Source: Staphylotrichum longicolle (lineage: Eukaryota; Ascomycota; Sordariomycetes; Sordariales; Chaetomiaceae). Taken from it: a DNA stretch of 64,000 nucleotides. The notes under the pieces are model-generated. The model was not told where the DNA came from. It saw only the letters and a list, made by a program, of their open reading frames with translations, and made no database searches. The position numbers were made by a program, and so were the translations under genes. Location of the stretch: positions 620,001-684,000 of the forward strand of contig JAHCVI010000006.1 of the NCBI GenBank assembly GCA_019096155.1, written 5' to 3'. Within the stretch, counting starts at the first letter, position 1, and the number at the start of each line of letters is the position of its first letter. Shown here in pieces: positions 55,005 to 64,000 of the stretch.

Positions 55005-56766
55005 ACAGCCCGACAGTCTGACATTGACTCGCTGGCTGGGTTACGCAGTCTGAGATGTCTCTGGCAGCAATGGCCGCTGTCCTCAGACTTCATCCGCGCT
55101 GCGTCCTTCATGGTATTATCACAGGCAACAAATGATCGGCACCGGGCTTCGGTATTTTCCTTGACTTGGCATGTTCTGACATGCCGCTCGTTATTTTCTC
55201 TACTTATCTCGGAGCTGTTCGACATTTCATGATTTCCTATCTTATCACACCTTTGGGGCGCAGGAGAAATGATGCCGCCCGTATCAAACCTGCGCCATTT
55301 CAGGTGCGTTTTCTCGGAGAGGGTGGGGATCAGGTCCCTCGGATGAAAAGGGCAGCATCGAAGCACGCTTCCCCTGCCGGTCGGCAGTCGGCAACTTCGC
55401 AATCGCAAAAGTTCCTCGGCGATGGATTCTTCAGGTTGGGGCTCTGCGTTTTGATTTTGGCACCGCAGAAAAGGGAAATTGGAGGGCTGTCTACCCTAGA
55501 ATGTATTGTCGAATAAGCATCTGATTCTCCCGTTGATGGTTGGCGTTCGATGGAATGGGCCGTTGGGGCAGTGGTAGGCGTGTTCGACTTGGTAATGGTA
55601 TCGCCGTGCGCGTGCGGGCTGGCCCGGCCGGCCGGGGCAGATGCTTGCCGGCGGAGTCTTTGGTGAGTTGCAAACGGCGGCGGCGGCGATGACGACGACT
55701 ACGACGATGACGACGACTACGACGACGATGCATAGGGATGATTCGTCTTTTTTCCCCTTCCGGCAATGTGGTACTGGCGTGATTTGGTCTCGGAATCTTT
55801 AGTGAAGTTGGACTTGGACACCGAGCCCAGGCAGCTACCTCCCTGCTAGGAGTACGACATGTCTCTAGTGGATGAGTTCGATGTAGAAGGCGATAGAACA
55901 ATGCCATGTTCGACGTAATGTTGCCGTTGACCGGCGTTGAGCCCCCAATCCTGATGCAACCTTGGTAATGAAGACGTGCTGGCGACGGAGGTCAGGGGGG
56001 TGTATGTCGCCTTTCGGATCGAGGCACAGGGGTTAGTTCACACGCGCCGGTTGTGTTCTGCTAATGTCTGCCGATGAGTCTGGGTGGAAGCGTGTGAAGT
56101 TCATCACTGGGCGCTGTTCTGAGATGTAACCTGGTGCGTGTTGTTGAACGTGGCCAATGACTTTAATAAAACAACCAACCTGTGAAGAACAGCCGGGTAT
56201 CAGTCCCACTAGGTTCCTACTCGCTGCTCGATTCATCTATGGAGTAGAACAGCTTGTCCCTCTTGGGTAAGGAAGGTGAGTACTGAGCGTGTGCTCAGAC
56301 GCAGGTAGGGTTACAATGTCCAGCAAGGAAAGAGTCAGAACTCGGCTGCTCAACAGCCAGGGCAATGATGGCTCGAGGGGAGAAGAAACTCTCCTCGTTG
56401 TTTTTGTCTTGGAGCGTCTGGCATAGATATGTACATCCAGGCCAGGGCGGTCTTCTCTCCCCTGCGGACGAGAGTCGAAACTCGCGGCCCATGCCTTGCT
56501 CGAAGCATCCATCTTCTTCCAAGGCCCACCGGTCGACCTTGTTTCCATGGGAACAGCGGCTAGCGTCAGAGTGTAAAAGATCCATAATGAAGACCTCCAT
56601 AGGAACGCTGATATCTCGCGTTTCTCACAGTAACGACCCTTTGCTGCGTCCAACCCGCCCGGAGATCCAGCAGCCGCGGACCGATGACTCCTGGACCCCG
56701 ACTCAACCCGGAGCCTCTGTCTACCACACGCACCGCACCATGCACAAATCCCCCCTAGCCTTCCCC
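55005..56766. other. Convergent gene-free region, Gbp2-like gene / SRP14
   Basis: 1.76 kb holding two 3' ends and a triplet-repeat tract at 55675-55730. Open frames up to 208 codons on the minus strand (56237-56863) overlap SRP14 in another frame and are shadows. Confidence 0.5.
55675..55730. repeat. CGG/ACG triplet-repeat tract
   Basis: A run of CGG units passes into imperfect GACGACTAC/GACGACGAT units, all three-periodic, in the 3' region beyond the Gbp2-like gene. No coding frame is accepted across it. Confidence 0.7.
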
Positions 56767-57290
56767 TCAAGCAGCAGCAGGTGCCGCCCCCTTCCTCTTC
56801 TTCGCCTTGGCCTTCCTCTTGGTCCGATCCCTCGGCTTCAGCGCCGCCATGCCCGCCTTGCACACCTCCGCGTACCGCGCATAGAAGCCGTCCAGCTCGT
56901 CCGGCTGCACAACGGTGGCCAGCTTGATCTTGGCCGCCCGGTCCTCCTTGCCCTTTCCGTTAGTGGCGCGGATGAGGACGGGGAGGGGGTGGGGCGGGTG
57001 CAGGTCCGCGAGCGGGTCGACGGCGTCTTGGGCTGGTGATGGCGCGGAGGGGGTGTATGAGACTGAAACGGCAGTTAGAAAACTATGGTGGTGCGGGGGG
57101 TGGAGATGGAACACGGCTCACGGCGTTTTTGGGTGAGGAAGACGGCGCCGTGGGCTTTGGTCTTGCGGGAGGTGAAGATGTCTGCGAGTTTGGCGAAGAA
57201 CTGTGAGCCGGAAAGGTTAGCGGGCCGGTCTCTTTATGTGATAAGACGGATGTGACATGAATGTACCTCGTCATGCGTTAATTGACCCAT
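56767..57290 (-). CDS. SRP14: Signal recognition particle subunit SRP14
   Basis: Binds the Alu domain of SRP RNA and takes part in elongation arrest. Three exons: 57267-57290, 57122-57200 and 56767-57062; introns of 66 and 59 nt, phases 0 and 1; 132 residues. The eight-codon first exon reads MGQLTHDE and joins FFAKLADIFTSRKTKAHGAV, then FLTQKR and LSYTPS, as in fungal SRP14. Later blocks are LPVLIRATNGKGKED and KIKLATVVQPDELDGFYARY, then AEVCKAGMAAL. The tail TKRKAKAKKRKG is strongly basic, suited to RNA contact. The start was chosen because the short exon ends in a GT donor exactly in phase. Confident. Confidence 0.93.
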
Positions 57291-57553
57291 TTTGACGTTG
57301 GGTTGGTTTGAGGAATGAGGTGGTGTGTATGAGGTCTTGATGGGGCAGCTTGGGTGAGTCGCGGCTGGAGGTGTGGTGGGATGTCGGGGAGGCCCACAAA
57401 TCGTGGGGGAGACCCACCAATGGTGCTTGGAGTTGGGACTGATGCCAAGTTTGACCAACAAGACCGGGCAGTATTGACATAATAAAAGTATGTTTATTTG
57501 CTAAGTAGCTTCATGATCACATTAAAAAAGCAACATATATGTATCTTTATTTC

Positions 57554-57611
<58 letters not shown>

Positions 57612-57837
57612 AGAGTTATGAATATTCGGTTCAGAAAACACCGCGAGTTGTTTGTCTCATGGGTTGTGGAGGGACTTCCCAGCAGGGTTCACAGGGTGCG
57701 CCCCACATCGATTCTATCGATAAGAAAAAGTTACGAGCAAGTCGTCCACCTCGAAGCGGCCACTTGCGATTTCAAGGTCCCCTTTCAGCAACTCGAGGGA
57801 CGTTGCCGCCTGCTGTTTGAGACCGAAAACCGAGACA
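57291..57837. other. Divergent promoter region SRP14 / SGD1
   Basis: A 547-base gap dominated by a 53-base poly-T tract at 57556-57608. The stretch around 57480-57560 is A/T-rich compared with the window average. No coding exon is seen. Confidence 0.55.
57556..57608. repeat. Uninterrupted 53-base poly-T tract
   Basis: A pure homopolymer of about 53 T on the plus strand between the SRP14 and SGD1 starts. The length is as printed; true length is uncertain because homopolymers are error-prone. Confidence 0.9.
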
Positions 57838-60590
57838 ATGCCGCCTTCAGCAAAGTCGAAACCCACGCTTCCGCTCCACCTCCTCAAGGAGCTCGGCGCC
57901 TCGAGTAGGGAACCCTCCTCACCCGACCCGACGCCACACTTCTCACTGACGCATGACCAGATTCGGGACCGGCACAGAAGCGCGGGCGTGGAAGGGGGCA
58001 GGAAGTATCTAGAAAGGACCGCCGCAAGGCGGAGCGGACACAGTCCCGAGCGAACCGAGCTACAGCCATCAGAAACCATCACGCCGAACGCGCCGCTCCG
58101 AATCGCAACGCCAACCCTTCGCACAAAGCCGAGAAAGCCGTAGGGGGGAAGAAGGGCCCGAGCGCAGGCGCACCACAATCAATATTGAAAACGAAGAGAC
58201 GCGAACTTGAGGAGGAGGACACGGGATCCGACGGTTTCGACGATCTCGACGAGGGCGAGGACGATGAGGCGGATCTCTTGTCGGATGGTGTGCTTGACGA
58301 AAGCTCCGAAGACGACCTGGAAGGTAGCGACGAAGAAGAGGACTTTGAAGATGAGATTGTGGACACAGCGCCGAAGCAAAAAGTGTCGAAGACAGTGAAG
58401 GCGAAGCTCGCCCAGGATGACGCAGAGATTGCAGACCTGGAAAGGAAACTTGGCTTGAAGAATCGGAAGAACCTTCCACAGTCTTTCAAGGATGATGGGT
58501 TAGGTGATCTTCTTGACGGCTTGAGCGGCGGCTTTGATGAGGAAAAGCAAGACAAGAGAAAGCGCAAAGCGGAGGCGGACGATTGGTTGGCCCAGAAACG
58601 GAGGAAGGCAGAAGCAGCAGCTGCTGCCCGGAGGCAGCCAGCGCCCGAGTCCGACAAGAGTGGAGATGATGTTGGGGACTCTGGATTGGACGAGGATATG
58701 GATGACTTCGACGATGGGGACCTGGGGGAATCCGGCTCCGACGACGACGGGTTCGATGACGACGAGGCCATGGGCGAGGACGACGAAGGGGACAGTCAGG
58801 ACGATTTTGAGGGGTTTGACTCTGAAGCTGAGGAGGTTGCAGAAGAGCCGCAAAAACGGGTGCGAGAAAACCCCTACGTTGCTCCCTCGACAGGGCAGAC
58901 GGCAAAATATGTCCCCCCATCGTTGCGAAAGGAGTCAGGATCAGATGCGGAACTGGCTGCGCGGGTGCGCCGACAGACCCAGGGTCTGATCAACAGGATC
59001 ACTGAATCCAACCTATTGACCATCATGACGGAAATCGAGAAACTCTACAGGGAGTCTCCTCGGCAACACGTTACTTCGTCGCTTGTGGACCTTCTCCTCA
59101 TCCAGGTCTGCGAGCCAACGACTCTACCAGACACGCTCCTCATCCTGACAGCTGGTTTTGCCACCGCCGCGTACATGGTGATTGGGACAGACTTTGGGGG
59201 TCAATTGATACAGGACGTGGTGGAACGCTTTGAGAAGCACTACGCAGAGGCGAAAGTCGCTGCGTTGGAGCGACCAGACGTGCCAAAGCAGACATCAAAC
59301 CTCATCACCTTTATCTCGGAGCTCTACACCTTCCAGCTTATTGGTCCCAACCTCATCTTCGACTACATTCGGATGCTCCTGGAAAATCTCTCGGAGCTCA
59401 ACGCCGAACTCCTGCTCAGGATAGTCCGCATGTGCGGTCCTACACTTCGGCAAGATGATCCCATGGCGTTGAAGGATATCGTTTCTCTGATCCCACCAGC
59501 CGTCGCGAAGGCGGGCGAGAAGAACCTCACTGTGAGAACAAAGTTCATGATCGATACCATCACCGACCTGAAGAACAACAAGATGAAGGCCGGCGCAGGT
59601 GCGTCGGCAGTCGTCTCAGAACACATCACGCGGATGAAGAAGCTGCTCGGCCAGCTCAAATCCAAAAAGGTCAAGTCCACTGAGCCCATGCGAATGGGAT
59701 TAAAGGACATTCAAGACGCCGATAAGAAGGGCAAATGGTGGCTGGTTGGCGCGAGCTGGGCAGGCCGGTCGGCCAGCGCGAAAGACACAGAGAAGACAAC
59801 AGGGGCGGCAGCAGACGACGACAGTGACGACGAAAGCATCCTCCTGGACGACGTCGAGCAGGGGCCTGACCTAGCAGAGCTGGCCCGGGAGCAGGGTATG
59901 AATACCGAAGTGCGACGCTCCATCTTCGTCTCCATCATGTCCTCTATGGACTATCAGGATGCCTACTTCCGCATTCTCAAGCTGCGGCTCAACAAGGAGC
60001 GCCAGCGGGAGGTTCCCAACGTCATCATCCGCTGCGTCGGCGCAGAGCAGCACTACAACCCTTACTATACGCTGATCGCGAAGCGGCTGTGCTCCGAACA
60101 GCGCGAGGTGAGGTGGGCCTTTCAGGCGAGCCTCTGGAAGCTGTTTGGGCGCATGGGCGAATCTGGCTTCGGCGAGGACGAGCTGGAGGATGAGGAGGAA
60201 GACGAAGCCGTGGATATGCGGCGGATCGTCAATACAGCCAAGCTGGTTGGGGCCCTCGTCGCCGGCAACAACCTCGGGGTGATTGTGCTCAAGCGGCTCA
60301 ACCTCCTGTACCTGCAGAAGAAGACGCGCGACTTTGTCGAGGTCATGCTCGTCAACGTGCTCCTCGAGTGTCAGGCTCAAGAGCGACCTGGGGAGGCCAT
60401 CGCGAAGGTGTTTGGGGGGGTCGAGGCGGCCCCAGATCTCGCCATGGGCTTGCAGTACTTCCTGAAGAACGTGGTCCGAAAGTCGGACCTGGCCGGGGGC
60501 AAGAAGAACACGAAGCTGCTCAAGGAGGGATGCAAGATGGCCGAGGCGGTTGTCCAGACCGCGCTTGCCAGGGGCGAGGGCCTCGCTTGA
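57838..60590 (+). CDS. SGD1: Nucleolar MIF4G/MA3 protein Sgd1 (NOM1)
   Basis: Nucleolar protein needed for small-subunit pre-rRNA processing; it contacts the DEAD helicase Fal1/eIF4A3 via its MIF4G domain. Exon 1 is 57838-57904 (MPPSAKSKPTLPLHLLKEL), then a 56-nt intron with donor GTAGGG, a CTGAC branch and CAG, and exon 2 is 57961-60590; 898 residues. Splicing restores the family motif VSRKDRRKAERTQ, which is out of frame in the unspliced reading. A long Asp/Glu/Lys-rich region (about 100-330) with PQSILKTKRREL follows. ENPYVAPS, KYVPPSLRK lead into MIF4G (about 350-560: LINRITESNLLTIMTEIEKLY). MA3 starts near 669 (VRRSIFVSIMSSMDYQDAYF) and ends about 785. Confident in identity; the first exon rests on motif recovery. 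Confidence 0.92.
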
Positions 60591-61304
60591 GAAACGATTG
60601 TGCACCTACTATCAGTGGATGAAGCTTGGAGAGATAAGATACCCACGTGTGCCGTACCGTCCACCGTGCCGCTTTGATGTTGGTTTGAGAGTGGTGATGG
60701 CTCCCTTTACGGCGCTGTAGTGGCCAGATTAGTGATCATGTAGAATGCTCTGGCTGCTGCCATGTTCATGTGTTGCCCCTGAGATGTTGCTTTACTAAAC
60801 AATCACCTCGCCTTACCTGATTGAGGCGCCCTCGCAAAGCCGTCGCGTTTTCTCGGGACAAGCCAAGAGCGAAGATGTCACTGGTCACGGGGCCCGCCAG
60901 GGCATCCGAAGGTGCGGGATTTGGCGGCTTATGCGGAGCTTCGACGCTGCCGTTGACAGGCCCGCCCGGGTCGTGGAGGCGGGAACTTGAAATTTAGCGG
61001 CTTAGCAGCCCAAACAAGCAGCCCCTGGCCAATCCCGGGCCCCGCTGCTCGCATCGCCTTGGGGGAAAGCTCTCCCGACACGGTTGGACGGAAAGACTGG
61101 GGACATTTTTTCAGCGCTGGCTTGGACGCTTCTTTCGCTGCAATTCCCAACAAACTTTCCGTGACGCACCTTGTCGCTGCTTCCTTGACATCCACTCCCA
61201 GACCTGCGCATTCCGCCTCGGGGAGTTCCTTTGCGTTACTTTTTTTATTCTTGAATTTCTTTTGCATTGGCCGTCCTCGAATACACACACACACACAGCC
61301 CAAC
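60591..61304. other. Intergenic region SGD1 - LPD1
   Basis: A 714-base gap. It ends in a CA dinucleotide run (61283-61297) immediately before the LPD1 start. No gene is seen. Confidence 0.5.
61283..61297. repeat. Short CA dinucleotide repeat in the LPD1 leader
   Basis: About seven CA units lie eight bases upstream of the LPD1 start ATG, so they are probably in the 5' untranslated leader. Confidence 0.7.
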
Positions 61305-63078
61305 ATGCTGCCGCAGAGATTAATAGGCCGCACCGCGGTCAGGTCCGCGTTCAAGCCGTCAGGGTAATTGTGGCTCCCTGCTCCATCCGCGCAAAATGGC
61401 TCCCCGTTTGCTGACTTTCGGCCTCAAGCCTGCCCTCGATCGTCTCCGCGCCGCGGTGGGGACGGACTTATGCCACTGAGTCTGGTTAGTAATGGTGTTC
61501 GCGGTTAGCATTGGCAGTTGAGACTGACTATCCGTGTACAGAGGCGAGGACTCGCGTCATCATCGGCGGTGGTGTCGCCGGCTATGTTGCCGCCATCAAG
61601 GCTGGCCAGGAGGGCATGAAGGTAGGATGGACACTGCGTACGAGCGTGTTCCCGTCGAGCAATGGCTGACACGCTTCGAAACAACTAGGTTACATGTATC
61701 GAGAAGCGCGGCACCCTCGGCGGTACCTGCCTCAACGTCGGCTGCATTCCATCAAAATCGCTCCTCAACAACTCGCATCTGTACCACCAGGTCCTGCACG
61801 ACACAAAACACCGCGGTATCGAGGTCGGCGACGTCAAGCTCAACCTGAAGCAGCTGATGAAGGCGAAGGAGCAGTCGGTCTCGGGCCTCACCAAGGGCGT
61901 CGAGTTCCTGCTCAAGAAGAATGGCGTCGAGTACCTCAAGGGCACCGGCTCCTTCCAGGACGAGCACACGGTCAAGGTGCAGCTCAACGACGGCGGCGAG
62001 ACCAGCGTGACCGGCAAGAACATCCTTATCGCCACCGGCAGCGAGGTCACCCCCTTCCCCGGGCTCGAGATCGACGAGAAGACCGTCATCAGCAGCACCG
62101 GCGCCATTGCGCTCGAGAAGGTGCCCAAGAAGATGGTGGTCATCGGCGGTGGCATCATCGGCCTCGAGATGGCCTCCGTGTGGTCGCGTCTCGGATCCGA
62201 GGTGACCGTGGTTGAGTTCCTCGACCAGATCGGCGGCCCCGGCATGGACACCGAGATTGCCAAGAACATCCAGAAGATCCTGAAGAAGCAGGGCATCAAC
62301 TTCAAGACTGGCACCAAGGTCGTTAGCGGCGACAAGACTGACGGGTCCGTTAAGCTCAACCTTGACTCGGCCAAGGGTGGCAAGGCGGAGTCGGTGGGTT
62401 TCCCCCCCTCCCCCTACATGTTGCGCATTGGAGGCCAGCACACTGACTTATCAATCACAGATCGATGCTGACGTCGTCCTCGTCGCGATCGGTCGCCGCC
62501 CCTACACCGGCGGTCTTGGCCTCGAGAACATTGGCATGGAGCTCGACGAGCGCGGCCGCGTGATTATCGACTCGGAGTACCGCACCAAGATCCCCCACAT
62601 CCGCTGCATCGGCGACGTCACGTTCGGCCCCATGCTTGCGCACAAGGCTGAGGAGGAGGCCGTTGCGGTTGTCGAATACATCAAGAAGGGCTACGGCCAC
62701 GTCAACTACGGCGTCATCCCCGCCGTCATGTACACCTTCCCCGAGGTCGCGTGGGTCGGCCAGTCGGAGCAGGACCTCAAGAAGGCGGGCATCAACTACC
62801 GCGTCGGCACGTTCCCCTTCAGCGCCAACTCGCGCGCCAAGACCAACCTTGACACGGACGGCATGGTCAAGATGCTGGCCGACCCCGAGACGGACCGCCT
62901 GCTCGGCGTGCACATCATCGGCCCCAACGCCGGCGAGATGATTGCCGAGGGCACGCTGGCGCTCGAGTACGGCGCATCGTGCGAGGACATTGCGCGCACC
63001 TGCCACGCGCACCCGACCCTCGCCGAGGCGTTCAAGGAGGCGGCGATGGCGACGTACTCGAAGGCGATCCACTTTTAA
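61305..63078 (+). CDS. LPD1: Dihydrolipoyl dehydrogenase (E3), mitochondrial
   Basis: FAD enzyme that reoxidises dihydrolipoamide in pyruvate, 2-oxoglutarate and branched-chain dehydrogenases and the glycine cleavage system, in the matrix. Exons 61305-61363, 61429-61484, 61542-61621, 61689-62393 and 62461-63078 give 505 residues. Residues 1-36 (MLPQRLIGRTAVRSAFKPSG, ending RWGRTYATES) form a typical presequence. FAD-binding VIIGGGVAGYVAAIKAGQ follows. The redox disulfide is Cys 79 and 84 in GGTCLNVGCIPSKS. The NAD-binding motif is VVIGGGIIGLEMASVW. The second FAD contact is IRCIGDVTFGPMLAHKAEEE. The dimer-interface active-site His-Glu pair is CHAHPTLAEA near the C-terminus. The first two coding exons are short and encode only the targeting region. 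Very confident. Confidence 0.97.
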
Positions 63079-64000
63079 ACGGGAGTGAAGCGTGTTCGGG
63101 TCGGTGGCGCGGGCGTTTTCTTGTGTACCTTGTACTTTAGCTTGTTTTCCCTCTCAAGGCATCATCGGTAAATGGACTGCGCCGGCTGGCGGGTATTGAA
63201 AGCTGAAAAAAGATCCTAATCTACCGAACGAAGCACAGCAGGCGAGCAGCGAGTTTTTGCGTTGCTGTATATGCTGACTGAGGGGTAACGTTAGATGGTG
63301 GATAGGTTTTATAGTCTCGCGGCAAGATAGAAGAAGTCTCATTTGTTCTGGTTAAGGCGTGGTGGTCTCGTGCGAGATGTCCTGAGTTGAGGGTGGTGTT
63401 TGACGTGGAGCACTGCTCTGATGCAAGTCGTTGGGAAGAGGCAGCAGGCCACAGACCTGTGTTCTGGGAGAAAAGAAGAAATGATGAAAATATCAAAGGC
63501 AATCCGTCCCGTCCTTTACCTCCCGTTCATCCCATGTGAAGGTGGAGCTCACCCTTTCATCTGCCCAAGCTCCCAAAGTCAACATCGAAACATGCTCCAA
63601 GCTGGTATAACCCTAACCCCATTCCGCCACCCCCTGTCGTCGTGCAGCTTCTTGCGGGTTTGTTGATCGAAACGGATCGTACCACAATTGGACAATTGGG
63701 GACACGATTGGGGGTCACCTTCCGGCGGCGGTGTGGGGTCCAATCCCTGTTCCCATGCACTTGGCTTTTCGGGGTTTCGGTCGAGACGGGCAAGCTGTTG
63801 GATTCTGTGTTGCGCGTCCCTCTCTCTCTCTCTCTCGCTCGCTCACTCGCTCGCTGTGTTGTCCGTATTCCTGCTCTGCTCTGGGATTTATCCTTCGTTT
63901 TTGGTTTCCTCGACCAGACTTTGACGGTTTTGTGCTGGGAAAACGCCAATTGGGTCGATTCTTCGGCAACACGGCGCACCCATTTCACGTGGTGCCATTA
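63079..64000. other. Gene-free window end downstream of LPD1
   Basis: 922 bases with the LPD1 3' end and no accepted gene. A TC/CTCG simple-sequence run lies at 63820-63855. It may be the promoter or leader of a gene beyond the window. Confidence 0.5.
63820..63855. repeat. TC and CTCG/CTCA simple repeat
   Basis: Eight TC units pass into four-base CTCG/CTCA units. It is intergenic; similar pyrimidine runs are common in fungal 5' leaders. Confidence 0.75.

Noticed and set aside
1..64000. tRNA genes, transposons, CRISPR arrays, biosynthetic or toxin clusters
   Set aside because: I looked for tRNA B-box signatures, terminal repeats, reverse transcriptase or transposase motifs and synthase genes and saw none that I could support; the window is eukaryotic so bacterial feature types do not apply.

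Overview
The window is a gene-dense nuclear segment of a filamentous ascomycete. Genes carry short GT-AG introns (about 45-110 nt) with CTAAC/CTGAC-like branch sites, codons are rich in G/C at third positions, and every recognisable product is a fungal orthologue. The protein sequences and the intron-rich, GC-rich style fit a Sordariomycete, probably Sordariales/Chaetomiaceae; this is inference from sequence style and recalled family members, not from a search.

Layout. 1-8.1 kb: 5' part of a probable SPIN90/Ldb17-type actin regulator (-), LRO1 (-), NAA30 (+), a Bles03/DUF1917 protein (-), DPH7 (+). 8.7-21.5 kb: exportin MSN5 (+, 11 exons), a Zn2Cys6 regulator with broken frames (+), a small one-pass membrane protein (-), SEC24 (+). 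21.5-25.2 kb: a long gene-free stretch in front of a Fus3/Kss1-type MAP kinase (+). 27.3-31.8 kb: OXR1 (-), HEM4 (-), a decayed APH-like kinase gene (+). 32.2-37.5 kb: ERV1, pyruvate decarboxylase and TAN1, all (+). 39.7-49.2 kb: a divergent APH-fold protein (+), an Ecdysoneless/SGT1 homologue with broken frames (-), SMC6 (+), COQ9 (-). 49.2-52.1 kb: long gene-free divergent promoter. 52.1-63.1 kb: a three-RRM Gbp2/Hrb1-like protein (+, 10 exons), SRP14 (-), SGD1/NOM1 (+), LPD1 (+).

Almost all genes are conserved housekeeping functions: lipid storage, N-terminal acetylation, diphthamide, nuclear export, COPII, haem, ubiquinone, mitochondrial disulfide relay, fermentation, 2-oxo acid dehydrogenases, DNA repair, SRP, ribosome biogenesis, mRNA export. 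There is no biosynthetic cluster, transposon or tRNA that I can support, and I found no convincing novel multi-gene system. The most informative oddities are gene-structural: a 4-nt coding start exon and an 8-nt microexon in the Gbp2-like gene; two genes whose reading frame jumps repeatedly inside very GC-rich tracts (likely assembly indels, possibly decay); a kinase-like pseudogene; and a 53-nt poly-T tract in a divergent promoter.
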